A DNA stretch of 64,000 bases from Pseudomonadota bacterium (GCA_020161695.1 JAIUOO010000001.1:124001-188000), one strand, 5' to 3'. Counted from the stretch's first letter, positions 46,361-54,866 are shown. The notes: generated by a model not told the origin, from the sequence alone. Made by a program: numbers and translations.

Positions 46361-48553
46361 ATGGCATCCCCTTCTCCGCATGATGTCTGGCCGGTGGCCG
46401 CTGCCCTCTCGATCCTTCTCGTTCTCGCCGGACAGGTGACGCTGGAAAGCGGACTGGTGCGCGCCAAGCACTCGGTCAATGTCGCGGCCAAGGCACTGGT
46501 CCAGCTTGGACTTGCGGTCCTGATCGCCTGGGCCATCGGCCACGGCATCATGAATGCCGGCGGGCCGCTGGCCGGCTCAGGCCCTTTCCTGCCGGACGAA
46601 GCGTCACCGGCAATGCTGTTCCACATCGTCCTGACGGCGGGCGCCGTCGCAATCCTGTCGGGCTCCACCGCGGAACGGACGACGCTGCGCGGCCATGCCG
46701 CAGCGGTCGCCATCCACGCGCTGCTCATCGTGCCGCTAATCGCCCACTGGGCCTGGACCGGGACCGGCTGGCTGAAATCGATCGGGTTCGTCGATCTCGC
46801 CGGCGGCGGGGTCATCCACGTCGCCGGCGGCATGGCCGCCCTTGTCGCGTCGGCCCTGATCGGCCCACGCACCGGACGGTTCGGCGGCGCGCGCCGGGTC
46901 GCGGTCGTCCAGAGCCAGGCCTTCCCCTTCGCCGCGCTCGGCGCCCTCTTGCTGTGGCTCGGCTGGTTCGGCTTCGCGCTGGGCCAAGCGCAGGCTGCTG
47001 GGGCCTCGCCGGCCGCCGTCGTGCTCAACCTGATGCTGGCCGGAGCCGCGGCGGTGGTCGCGGTCTTCATCGCCAACCAGACCCGGCCGGCCGCCGTCAG
47101 TGTCATAGACATGGTCCACGCGACACTGGCGGGTGTCGTCGCCGCCTCGGCCGGCGCGCACCTCTTCGCGCCGCTCGGCGCGATTGCCGTCGGCGCGGTG
47201 GGAGCCGCGGTCGCGATCGCCGGGGCACGGCTGATCCGCGCCATGGAGATCGACGATCCGCTCGGCACCGCCCCGGTTCACCTGTTCGCCGGTGCGCTCG
47301 GCCTCATCGCGGTCGCGCTATGCGATCCGTCCAACCTTGCCGGCGGGCTCGCCGCGCAGGCGGTCGGCCTGCTCGCCATCACGACCTGGTCGGCGGCGAT
47401 CATGGCGGCGGGGCTGATCGCCGCGCGCTTCGCCGTCAAGCTGCGGGTCGATCAGGACCAGGAGCGGATCGGGCTCAACGTGTCCGAACATGCGATGACC
47501 ACCGATGTCGCGATCCTCGTCAGCCAGCTCGGCTCACTCGACCGCAATGCCGGCAGCTTCGCCTATCTCGAAGCCGATGCGGACGGCGAGCTCGGTCAGG
47601 TCGCGCGCGAGTACAACCGCGCCATCGACATCTTTCAGGCGCAGATTCGCGGCGTGAAAGAGAAGCTCAATCTCGCCGAGGCGGCCGTCGATCAGGCGGA
47701 CCGCACGACGGCGCAGCTCACCGAAGACCTGGCCGAGCGCGACCGCAAGCTGGAGGAAGCAACCCGCGAGGTCGCCTTCCTGACCGATCAGGTCGCCCGC
47801 TCGCTGGTCGCCGTCGAAAGCGTGCAGGGCATGCGGTCGGGCCTCGTCAAGCTGATCGGCCGAACGTTCCGGCAGCCGATCGAGCGCCTGCACCTGATGG
47901 CGAAGCGCGCCGGCTCCAGCCGCCACCAGGCTGACATCGACGCGCTGATCGAGGCGGCGCGCGAGGAATCGGCCCGTCTCGCCCGCCGTCTCGCCGATGT
48001 CATCGACTACGCGCAGGCATCGAGCTTCGAGACGCCGCCGGTTGCCGACCGCGCGCCGATGGAGAAGCTGATCGGCGAGGTCAACCTGCTCTACCGCCCG
48101 CGCGCGGAAAGCAAGGGCGTCAAGCTCAGGGTGGTCTGGACGCCCGACGTGTCGTCCATGGCCGCCAGCGCCACCGCGCTCCGCAAGATCATGGGCGAGC
48201 TCGTGTCGACCGCGATCGGCTCAACCCCGGAAGGCGGCCTGGTCAACTTCTCCGCGCGCCGCGGGCCGGACGGCGAACTCGTCCTGGACGTGGTCGATTC
48301 CGGTGCGGGCCTGTCTCCCGGTCAGCTCGCCCAGGCACTCGACCCCACCGCCGAGGCTGTCGGCGGCCAGGACGAGGGTGCGGGGATCGGGCTGGCGCTG
48401 GTCAAGCGCCTCGTCGAGATGCACGGCGGCACCTTGTCGATCCGCTCGCGGCTCGGCATCGGCACGCAGATGCGCGCCACGCTGAGGGTGGACGGCCTCG
48501 GCACGAGCGCCACGGCCTCCGGACACAGCGGAGCAGCCGCGTTCGGGACCTGA
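46361..48553 (+). CDS. Ammonium transporter-like domain fused to a degenerate histidine kinase
   Basis: A 730-residue fusion. Residues 1-380 form an Amt/Rh channel domain with about eleven helices: 'SGSTAERTTLRG', 'GFVDLAGGGVIHVAGG' carrying the first pore His (H153), 'LLLWLGWFGFALG', and 'EIDDPLGTAPVHLFAG' carrying the second (H307). A 100-residue coiled coil (about 430-490) links to a transmitter. There the H-box reads 'GRTFRQPIERL', with Arg501 where the phospho-His should be, and the N-box reads 'GELVSTAIGSTPEGG', with Thr617 for the key Asn. G1 'DSGAG' and G2 'GAGIGLALV' persist. I infer an ammonium sensor signalling without autophosphorylation. Confidence 0.85.
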   Translation: MASPSPHDVWPVAAALSILLVLAGQVTLESGLVRAKHSVNVAAKALVQLGLAVLIAWAIGHGIMNAGGPLAGSGPFLPDEASPAMLFHIVLTAGAVAILSGSTAERTTLRGHAAAVAIHALLIVPLIAHWAWTGTGWLKSIGFVDLAGGGVIHVAGGMAALVASALIGPRTGRFGGARRVAVVQSQAFPFAALGALLLWLGWFGFALGQAQAAGASPAAVVLNLMLAGAAAVVAVFIANQTRPAAVSVIDMVHATLAGVVAASAGAHLFAPLGAIAVGAVGAAVAIAGARLIRAMEIDDPLGTAPVHLFAGALGLIAVALCDPSNLAGGLAAQAVGLLAITTWSAAIMAAGLIAARFAVKLRVDQDQERIGLNVSEHAMTTDVAILVSQLGSLDRNAGSFAYLEADADGELGQVAREYNRAIDIFQAQIRGVKEKLNLAEAAVDQADRTTAQLTEDLAERDRKLEEATREVAFLTDQVARSLVAVESVQGMRSGLVKLIGRTFRQPIERLHLMAKRAGSSRHQADIDALIEAAREESARLARRLADVIDYAQASSFETPPVADRAPMEKLIGEVNLLYRPRAESKGVKLRVVWTPDVSSMAASATALRKIMGELVSTAIGSTPEGGLVNFSARRGPDGELVLDVVDSGAGLSPGQLAQALDPTAEAVGGQDEGAGIGLALVKRLVEMHGGTLSIRSRLGIGTQMRATLRVDGLGTSATASGHSGAAAFGT

Positions 48554-48642
48554 GGTCGGAAGGCTCCGGCAACTTCAGACCCGCCGGCACACACGCCTCC
48601 CCGCTTCCGCCATCGACAGGCGACGGCGGAAATGGCGGCGTC

Positions 48643-49875
48643 TCAATGGCCTCCGAGCACCAGCGTGCGGACCGGCAGTACCAGCGCCTGGATGCGCAGG
48701 ATCATGGCGTGCACCAGTGCGGTCGCGTCCACGACGTGGAGAAACAGCTTCCGGCCGGTGGAAATGTTCGGTCGGTGCAGCTCCTCTTCATGGTTGCTGT
48801 AGCCGTTGACGATGCAGGAACTGCCCGGCGGAACGCCGTCGAGCACGCCGGGGTAGAGCGGTTCGAGCACGGTCGTCAGCGTTCCGGGACGGGCGAACTG
48901 CTGCGCATCGACCAGCTGGTCGCTCGCCCGCACCTGCCCGGCCGCAATCACCTCCTGCACGTCCGTCACCACCAGCGGGATGATCGTATAGGGTTTGCCG
49001 ATGCAGGTGGCCTCGGCGATCATCCCGCGCTTGATTACCTGCGCTTCGATCTGGCTGAAGCCGGCGATGAGTGTGGCGCGGCCGGCTTCAGCGGGCACCA
49101 GGATGCCGGCAGGCCGCAGCAACGGATTGACGACCTCTCCAACCCGCAGCGTGAACTGCTGGACGGTCCCGGCGACCCCTGCACGCACCACCGTCTTGTC
49201 GATGTCGATGCGCGCCTGCCGGGCGGCGGCCTCTGCGCTGGCCTTCTGCGCTGGCAGCAGCGTCGAGATTCTGGTGCGGAGCGCCTCCTTGCTGGCCATG
49301 GCCGCCACGACCGCGCCCTTGCGTGCGTCGACGAGCGATTGCTGGCGGTCGACATCGCGCTGCGCGACCGCGCCGGCATTGCGACGCTGCAGCTCGAGCT
49401 GGCGATTCAGATCGTCCTCCGCCTGCCGATGGGCCGCCTCGGCCTGCTGGATCTGACCGTCTGCAGCCGCCAGCTCGGCAGTTGACACCGCGATCTGCGC
49501 CTCGATCTCGGCGATGCGGCTCATCGCGGTATCGAGCGCGGCCTGATGCGCCGTGCTGTCGAGCCGGAACAGCGGCGCGCCGGCTTCAACCTTCTGGAAG
49601 CGGCTGACATAGACCTCCGCGACGCGGCCGCCCGTCTCGGGGAGGATGGTCACGGAGCGGAATGCGGTCGCAGCGTTCGTCGTCGACGGGTGGAAATAGA
49701 AGATCACCGTGATGAGGGCGACGGTCAGCAGAATGCAGGCGGTGATCCCGCGACGCAGTTCGAACCACATGGAGAACAGCGTGATTTCGCGTCCGATCCG
49801 CTTCCCCTGCCAGTAACGCCGATAGAGATAGTCGGGCAGGATGGTGACCATCGAGCACAGGATGAACTCGAACAT
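48643..49875 (-). CDS. HlyD-family membrane fusion protein
   Basis: A 410-residue periplasmic adaptor: cytoplasmic N-terminus, one membrane helix ('ITACILLTVALITVIFYF'), a biotinyl-lipoyl half ('SVTILPETGGRVAEVYVSRFQKVEAG'), a long alpha-hairpin (about 115-230, alanine-rich with heptads) and a second half ('KTVVRAGVAGTVQQFTLRVGEVVNP'). It resembles EmrA or YiaV rather than RND adaptors. No outer-membrane or pump gene is adjacent. It starts 3 bp after the stop of a small membrane protein, so they are co-translated. Confidence 0.85.
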   Translation of the reverse strand: MFEFILCSMVTILPDYLYRRYWQGKRIGREITLFSMWFELRRGITACILLTVALITVIFYFHPSTTNAATAFRSVTILPETGGRVAEVYVSRFQKVEAGAPLFRLDSTAHQAALDTAMSRIAEIEAQIAVSTAELAAADGQIQQAEAAHRQAEDDLNRQLELQRRNAGAVAQRDVDRQQSLVDARKGAVVAAMASKEALRTRISTLLPAQKASAEAAARQARIDIDKTVVRAGVAGTVQQFTLRVGEVVNPLLRPAGILVPAEAGRATLIAGFSQIEAQVIKRGMIAEATCIGKPYTIIPLVVTDVQEVIAAGQVRASDQLVDAQQFARPGTLTTVLEPLYPGVLDGVPPGSSCIVNGYSNHEEELHRPNISTGRKLFLHVVDATALVHAMILRIQALVLPVRTLVLGGH

Positions 49876-49878
49876 GGC

Positions 49879-50391
49879 TCAGGCCTTTCCGTCGGTCTGC
49901 GCAGCCGGCCCGACGTCCGGCGCCGGAGGCGGAGGCGCGGCAGCGGGCGTCGGGAGCGTAGCCGCCGCCACCGGCTGCGCGGGCTCGGGCACCGGCTTCG
50001 CCTCGGGCGCGGGGACGGTCGCGGGCGGCGTTTCGAGCGCGATGACGGTGCGCTGCGCGATCGTGTCGAGCGAACGCGACATCGAATTCAAAGGCGTCAC
50101 GAAATCCGGAATCTCGGCCATCGCGAGCAGGAGTGCGGCGATCCAGAAGAGATTGTTGTGGGTGAACAGCGCGATCAGCGACAGGACGGCGACAATCTGA
50201 AGCTGCGCCTTCTCGGTCTGGTGCGCGATGTGTTCGGGAAGCGCATGCAGCCGCAGATAGACGTTGCCGATGGCGAAGGCCATCAGGACCAGAACGACCG
50301 CGACGACATTGAAGAGGACGTCCGTTTGCCCCGGCGCGGTGATGAAGGCCGGCAGGTGCTTGATCGCAACCGGATGCAGAACTGGATCCAT
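49879..50391 (-). CDS. Membrane partner of the HlyD protein, unknown family
   Basis: A 170-residue protein with three hydrophobic helices in the first 110 residues ('VLFNVVAVVLVLMAFAIGNVYL', 'LQIVAVLSLIALF', 'LFWIAALLLAMAEI') and a proline/alanine-rich tail. ATG 50391 has GGGGAGAG about 8 nt upstream. The layout, a small membrane protein then HlyD, recalls the YiaW/YiaV pair of enterobacteria, but I cannot recognise DUF3302 in it. It probably forms a small inner-membrane complex with the adaptor. Confidence 0.68.
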   Translation of the reverse strand: MDPVLHPVAIKHLPAFITAPGQTDVLFNVVAVVLVLMAFAIGNVYLRLHALPEHIAHQTEKAQLQIVAVLSLIALFTHNNLFWIAALLLAMAEIPDFVTPLNSMSRSLDTIAQRTVIALETPPATVPAPEAKPVPEPAQPVAAATLPTPAAAPPPPAPDVGPAAQTDGKA

Positions 50392-50702
50392 TTCGCACTC
50401 TCCCCATGCGGTCGATGTGCTCGCGCTGGGCCCAGAGGAGCGCCCCATGCGGGCGTACAGTGCTTCATGCCAGCCGATCAAAGCGCAACGATACGGCCGG
50501 GGACAGCGGGCCGATCGACCGAAGCACCCACCGCAATCGGTATCTCGGTGGGTTGTCTTGCCCCGGCTGGCATACTGGAACGCCGGTCTGCTTGATCGGC
50601 AGCCGATATCCGGTGGGAACTGCCACCACCGCTCGCCCCCTCGACCTCGCCGGGCAGATGCGGCATGGTCCGGCCCTCCCGTTTCCTCCGCATCGCTGAG
50701 CC
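50392..50702. other. Divergent intergenic stretch between HlyD pair and matB
   Basis: A 311-bp interval without a credible gene. It should hold promoters for both directions. I see a short palindrome ATCGG-CAG-CCGAT (within 50593-50607) and a related CAATCGGTATC upstream, possibly sites for one regulator, but no clear promoter boxes. Confidence 0.4.
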
Positions 50703-52220
50703 ATGGCCAACCATCTGTTCGACCTGATCCGTCTCTACGGCACCGATACCGCCAAGACCTTCATCGAGACCGAGGACGGTACCCGCTTCACCTATGACGA
50801 CCTGTTCGCCGCGACCGGCCGCTTCGCCAATGCGCTGGTGGCCGCTGGCGTGAAGCCGGGCGACAGGGTGGCGGTGCAGGTGGAGAAATCGCCGGGCGCG
50901 ATCTTCCTCTATCTCGCGTGCGTGCGGGCGGGCGCGATCTTCCTGCCGCTGAACACCGGCTACACTTTCGCCGAGCTTGAATATTTCCTTTCGGATGCCG
51001 AGCCGGCTCTGGTGGTTTGCGATCCCGCGAAGCGAGAGGGCATCGCGGAGATCGCCGCGAAAACCGGCGTCCCCGCCGTGGAAACGCTTGGGCGGGCCAG
51101 GGACGGCTCGCTCTGGCACAAGGCCGGCGCCGAGAAGCCCGGCTTCGACACAGTGTCGCGCGGGCCGGACGACCTTGCCGCCATCCTCTACACGTCGGGC
51201 ACCACCGGGCGCTCCAAGGGCGCCATGCTGACCCACGACAACCTCGCCTCCAACGCCCTGACGCTGAAGGACTACTGGAAGTTCACCAGCGACGACGTGC
51301 TGCTGCACGCCTTGCCGATCTTCCACACGCACGGCCTGTTCGTCGCCACCAACACGATCCTGATGGCCGGCGCCTCCATGCTGTTCCTGCCGAAGTTCGA
51401 CGCCGACAAGGTGTTCGAGCTGATGCCGCGCGCCACCACGATGATGGGCGTGCCGACCTTCTACGTGCGCCTCGTTCAGGACCAGCGCCTGACCGAGCAC
51501 GCGACGCGCCACATGCGCCTGTTCGTCTCGGGGTCCGCGCCGCTTCTCGCCGAGACGCATCGCGCGTTCCGGGAGATGACCGGCCAGGCGATCCTCGAGC
51601 GCTACGGCATGACCGAAACCAACATGAACACCTCGAACCCCTATGACGGCGAGCGGATCGCCGGCACGGTCGGCTTCCCCCTGCCCGGCGTGTCGCTGCG
51701 CGTCGCCGATCCCGAGACCGGCGCGAAGCTGGCGCAGGGCGAGATCGGGATGATCGAGGTGAAGGGCCCGAATGTCTTCAAGGGCTACTGGCGGATGCCG
51801 GAGAAGACGGCCGCCGAGTTCCGCGAGGACGGCTTCTTCATCACCGGCGACCTCGGCAAGATCGACGATAGCGGCTACGTCCACATCGTCGGCCGCGGCA
51901 AGGACCTCGTCATTTCGGGCGGCTACAACGTCTATCCGAAGGAGATCGAGACCGAGATCGACGGCATGGCCGGCGTGGTCGAAAGCGCGGTCATCGGCGT
52001 GCCGCATCCCGATTTCGGCGAGGGCGTCACCGCCGTCGTTGTGGCGGAAAAGGGCGCGAAGCTGGACGAGCGGGTCATCCTCGGCGCGCTCGAAGGCCGG
52101 CTCGCCAAATTCAAGCTTCCGAAGCGGGTGATCGTGGTCGACGACCTGCCGCGCAACACCATGGGCAAGGTGCAGAAGAACCTGCTGCGCGACGCCTACA
52201 AGGGCATTTACGGCGGGTAA
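50703..52220 (+). CDS. matB: Malonate--CoA ligase (malonyl-CoA synthetase)
   Basis: A 505-residue ANL-superfamily enzyme activating malonate, or methylmalonate, to the CoA thioester. The P-loop is 'LYTSGTTGRSKGAMLTH' (near residue 158), A5 is 'ERYGMTETNMNTSNPYDGER', typical of MatB with the malonate-binding Arg, A7 is 'FFITGDLGKID', A8 is 'GRGKDLVISGGYNVYPKE', and the A10 catalytic Lys lies in 'PRNTMGKVQKN'. No matA or matC neighbours are present, so it acts alone, perhaps detoxifying malonate. It is convergent with pcaB, with the GIY-YIG element between them. Confidence 0.9.
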   Translation: MANHLFDLIRLYGTDTAKTFIETEDGTRFTYDDLFAATGRFANALVAAGVKPGDRVAVQVEKSPGAIFLYLACVRAGAIFLPLNTGYTFAELEYFLSDAEPALVVCDPAKREGIAEIAAKTGVPAVETLGRARDGSLWHKAGAEKPGFDTVSRGPDDLAAILYTSGTTGRSKGAMLTHDNLASNALTLKDYWKFTSDDVLLHALPIFHTHGLFVATNTILMAGASMLFLPKFDADKVFELMPRATTMMGVPTFYVRLVQDQRLTEHATRHMRLFVSGSAPLLAETHRAFREMTGQAILERYGMTETNMNTSNPYDGERIAGTVGFPLPGVSLRVADPETGAKLAQGEIGMIEVKGPNVFKGYWRMPEKTAAEFREDGFFITGDLGKIDDSGYVHIVGRGKDLVISGGYNVYPKEIETEIDGMAGVVESAVIGVPHPDFGEGVTAVVVAEKGAKLDERVILGALEGRLAKFKLPKRVIVVDDLPRNTMGKVQKNLLRDAYKGIYGG

Positions 52221-52275
52221 AGCCCATCAAAACTCGGCCTGTCGGTTCAGTTTGCAGGGCGCACCCGGGAACTCA

Positions 52276-52322
52276 ACGTCTCCCCCGGCGAGGCCGCAGG
52301 CCGAGGGAAGGGGGTCCAGGGG
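52276..52322 (+). repeat. Left inverted repeat of the GIY-YIG element
   Basis: Begins ACGTCTCCCCCGGCGAG and ends GAGGGAAGGGGGTCCAGGGG. In the middle is a small hairpin, GGCC-GCA-GGCC (52292-52302). Its partner at 52631-52677 is the reverse complement except for six positions. Confidence 0.85.
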
Positions 52323-52627
52323 TGAGGGAAGCCAAGCTATTCTATGTCTACATGCTGGCCAGCGCGCGAAACGGGACGCTCTACGTTGGCGTGACCAACG
52401 ATATCGTGCGCCGCGCTTTCGAGCATAGATCGGGAGTCGGTGCTGCTTTCACGCACAAGTATCGCGTTTCGCGGCTCGTTTGGATGGAACCTCACGGGAG
52501 CATTACCGAAGCCATTGCGCGCGAAAAACAGATCAAGGGATGGAACAGGGTCTGGAAACTCAAGCTGATCGAGCGTGACAATCCTCAATGGCTCGACTTA
52601 GGCGCGCAACTCAACGGTCTTGCGTAA
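52322..52627 (+). CDS. GIY-YIG nuclease-family protein (UPF0213-like)
   Basis: A 101-residue single-domain GIY-YIG protein. The GIY and YIG motifs appear as 'FYVYMLASARNGTLYVGVTND', the conserved Arg in 'IVRRAFEHRSG' and the catalytic Glu in 'EAIAREKQIKGWNR', followed by 'KLIERDNPQWLDL'. All residues needed for a nuclease are present. It starts with GTG just inside the left inverted repeat. Small GIY-YIG proteins of this kind are common and uncharacterised; here the flanking repeats suggest it could act on the repeats themselves. Confidence 0.9.
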   Translation: MREAKLFYVYMLASARNGTLYVGVTNDIVRRAFEHRSGVGAAFTHKYRVSRLVWMEPHGSITEAIAREKQIKGWNRVWKLKLIERDNPQWLDLGAQLNGLA

Positions 52628-52630
52628 CGG

Positions 52631-52677
52631 CCCTTGGACCCCCTTCCCTCGCCCTTTGGGCTCGCCGGGGGTGACGT
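52631..52677 (-). repeat. Right inverted repeat of the GIY-YIG element
   Basis: Reverse-complement copy of the left repeat. Its hairpin is GCCC-TTT-GGGC (52651-52661 region). Relative to the left copy, one base pair of the stem is exchanged (G-C to C-G) and the loop differs, so pairing is kept. Confidence 0.85.
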
Positions 52678-52700
52678 CCTTCCTTGTCGCTCAACCCCGG

Positions 52701-54047
52701 CTATCGAATTTCATACCTTTCCACGATCCGGTCGACGAAGGTGCCCGCCGCGCCGAGGTAGTTTTCTGGCTTGAGGAGCTCCGCGAGCGTCTCGCGCGGC
52801 GCGTGGCGGGTGACCTCGTCGTCCTCGGCCAGCACGTCGGGCAGTGCCCTGCCCTCGGCAACGGCCTTGCGGCAGGCAGTCTCGACGCGGTCATGCGCCA
52901 CAAGCCGGCCGAGAGCCGGCGCCAGCGCCATCTGCACGGCCTCCGCCATGAGGAGGCCGCCGGTGGCGTCGAGATTCTCGCGCATCCGTTCCGGCTTCAC
53001 TTCCAGCCCTTCCAGTAGCTCGACGAGGCGCGCCAGCGCGCCGCCTGCAAGGCGCGCAAGCTCCGGCAGCGCCAGCCATTCGGACTGCCAGCCTCCGGCG
53101 AAGCGCTCATGCTCGCCCGTCCCTCCCGCCGCGACGGCGGCCAGAAGCTGAGGGGCGAGGCCAGTCGCGCCGAGAATGGTCGCGGAGAGGGCCGGATTGC
53201 GCTTGTGCGGCATGGTGGAAGAACCGCCCCGGCCGGGCGCGGCAGGCTCCAGAACCTCGCCGATCTCGGTCTGCATCATCAGAGCGGTGTCGCGCGCGAA
53301 CTTGCCCGCCGTCGCGACGATACCGGCAAGGAGGGCTGCGACTTCCAGCACCCGGTCGCGCTGACCGTGCCACGGCGCGTCCGGAAGCGTCAGTCCCAGC
53401 CTCTCGGCCAGAACGCGGCCGACTTCGGGGCCCTTGTCGCCGAGCGAGGCGAGCGTGCCGGCCGCGCCACCGAACTGCAGCGCGAGCACGCGCGGGCGCG
53501 CCTCGCCGATCCGGTCCGCATGGCGCATGAGGGCACCGAGCGTGCCCGCGACCTTCACCCCGAAGGTGATGGGCAGAGCCTGCTGCAGCCAGGTGCGGCC
53601 GGCCATGGGCGTGTCGCGATGCGCCTTCGCAAGCCTCGCCGCCGCCGCCATGGCGCGGTCGAGATCGGCCTCAAGAAGCGCGAAGGCGTCGCGTAGCTGC
53701 AGGACGAGACCGGTATCCATCGCGTCCTGACTGGTCGCGCCGTAATGGACCCATTTGGCGGCCTCGGCGTCCGATTTCGCGACCAGCGCTGTCAGTATCT
53801 TGACCAGCGGGATGGCGGTATTGCCGGCGATCCCGGCCGCCTCGGCCAGTGCCACGCTGTTGACGAGCCGTGCGTCGCAGGCCGCCGCGATGGGCGCCAC
53901 GGCGGCAGCGGGAATGACGCCCGCATCGGCCTCCGCCGCCGCCAGCGCCGCCTCAAAGGCCAGCATCGCGCCGATGGTCGCCTCGGCGGACCAGACCGCG
54001 TCCATGGCCGGCGAACCGAACAGGGGGCTGAGCAGTTGGACGGGCAT
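52701..54047 (-). CDS. pcaB: 3-carboxy-cis,cis-muconate cycloisomerase
   Basis: A 448-residue fumarase/aspartase-superfamily lyase. The signature 'GRGGSSTMPHKRNPALSA' carries the catalytic Ser of the mobile loop; 'WVHYGATSQDAMDTGLVLQL' and 'WLQQALPITFGVK' are the other two active-site blocks, and the TS-QD form is that of PcaB rather than adenylosuccinate lyase. PcaB isomerises the ring-cleavage product of protocatechuate in the beta-ketoadipate pathway. No other pca genes are nearby, so the pathway is split or the enzyme has another role. Confidence 0.87.
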   Translation of the reverse strand: MPVQLLSPLFGSPAMDAVWSAEATIGAMLAFEAALAAAEADAGVIPAAAVAPIAAACDARLVNSVALAEAAGIAGNTAIPLVKILTALVAKSDAEAAKWVHYGATSQDAMDTGLVLQLRDAFALLEADLDRAMAAAARLAKAHRDTPMAGRTWLQQALPITFGVKVAGTLGALMRHADRIGEARPRVLALQFGGAAGTLASLGDKGPEVGRVLAERLGLTLPDAPWHGQRDRVLEVAALLAGIVATAGKFARDTALMMQTEIGEVLEPAAPGRGGSSTMPHKRNPALSATILGATGLAPQLLAAVAAGGTGEHERFAGGWQSEWLALPELARLAGGALARLVELLEGLEVKPERMRENLDATGGLLMAEAVQMALAPALGRLVAHDRVETACRKAVAEGRALPDVLAEDDEVTRHAPRETLAELLKPENYLGAAGTFVDRIVERYEIR

Positions 54048-54165
54048 GGAGGTTCCTGCTGAAATGGCCGCCTGCGAGGCTTAGCAGAGGCCCGCCTTGC
54101 CCCCAAGCGCCGGAACCCCGCACGCGCCCGCAGGTTGTTATGCCCGAGACGACGAGGAGAGACGG

Positions 54166-54396
54166 ATGACCACCCCCACCCGCAAGCCCGACGACCTCCA
54201 GAAGCAGGGCACCCGCGAATTCGACGAAGCCGTCGCGGGAAAGGGCCCGAAAATGCCGCCGCGCGAGGCCGATTGCGAGACCAATGCGGAACTCGACGAG
54301 GAGCTGGAGGACAGCTTCCCGGCGAGCGACCCGCCGAAGGTCTCGTCCAAATCCGCCGGTCTCGGCGCGCCGAAAGGCCGCCAGTCCGCCGACTGA
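54166..54396 (+). CDS. Small acidic protein with EDSFPASDPP motif
   Basis: A 76-residue hydrophilic protein, rich in acidic residues and Pro, with no signal or membrane segment. The segment 'NAELDEELEDSFPASDPPKV' is a motif I know from many short alphaproteobacterial proteins of unknown function. GAGGAGAG lies 5 nt upstream of the ATG. It sits directly before rnpB and may end close to that promoter. Confidence 0.7.
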   Translation: MTTPTRKPDDLQKQGTREFDEAVAGKGPKMPPREADCETNAELDEELEDSFPASDPPKVSSKSAGLGAPKGRQSAD

Positions 54397-54410
54397 CGCC
54401 GTCGTTCGCC

Positions 54411-54416
54411 TTGACA
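54411..54416 (+). promoter_or_regulatory. -35 element of rnpB
   Basis: TTGACA placed exactly 36 nt before the first base of the P1 stem of RNase P RNA. The -10 region (CACCTC) is weak. The spacing supports the proposed RNA 5' end. Confidence 0.5.
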
Positions 54417-54446
54417 CGCCCGGCCGATTGCCGCACCTCACGCGCA

Positions 54447-54827
54447 TCAGCCGGCCGGACGGCCGCCGCCGCACCACCCGAAAGGGCGCGGGGGAGGAAA
54501 GTCCGGGCTCCACGGAACCACGGTGCCGGATAACGTCCGGCGGGGGCGACCCCAGGGACAGTGCCACAGAGAAGAGACCGCCGGGGCATGCCCCGGCAAG
54601 GGTGAAACGGTGGGGTAAGAGCCCACCGCGCGACCGGCAACGGAAGCGGCACGGCAAACCCCACCGGGAGCAAAACCGAATAGGGACGGCAGGGGGCAAC
54701 CCCGGGCGTGGATCCGCGCCGCCGTCCGGGTAGGTTGCCAGAGGGGCCGAGCAATCGGCCTCCTAGAGGAATGGCCGTCACGCGGGAGAAATCCCGCCCC
54801 ACAAAACCCGGCTTATAGGCCGACTGA
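54447..54827 (+). ncRNA. rnpB: RNase P RNA, class A
   Basis: About 381 nt. The ends pair as helix P1: TCAGCCGGCC at 54447 with GGCCGACTGA ending at 54827 (one mismatch). The universally conserved core is present: 'GGAGGAAAGTCCGGGCTCC' near the 5' end, 'ACAGTGCCACAGAGAA', 'GGGTGAAACGGTGGGGTAAGAGCCCACCGC', read in parts, and the 3' 'AGAGGAATGGCCGTCACG'-'ACAAAACCCGGCTTATAGG' block. It forms the catalytic subunit of the enzyme that trims tRNA 5' leaders. Confidence 0.95.
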
Positions 54828-54835
54828 TATGTTGA

Positions 54836-54866
54836 GAGGCCCCGGCGGGAAACCGTTCGGGGCCTC
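54836..54866 (+). terminator. Stem-loop after rnpB
   Basis: GAGGCCCCG-N13-CGGGGCCTC, 9 bp perfect, 8 nt beyond the RNase P RNA end. No T tract follows. A likely transcript-end hairpin. Confidence 0.5.

Larger units (their letters stand above)
52276..52677 (+). mobile_element. Inverted-repeat-flanked GIY-YIG element
   Basis: A 402-bp unit made of a left 47-bp repeat, a GIY-YIG gene and a right 47-bp repeat in inverted orientation, inserted between the 3' ends of matB and pcaB. The repeats match at 41 of 47 positions and abut the gene: the GTG start is at the inner edge of the left repeat and the stop is 3 bp before the right one. The gene is visibly lower in GC than its neighbours, with rarer codons (AGA, CTA, GGA). 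I infer a REP-like mobile unit with its own endonuclease gene. Confidence 0.6.
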
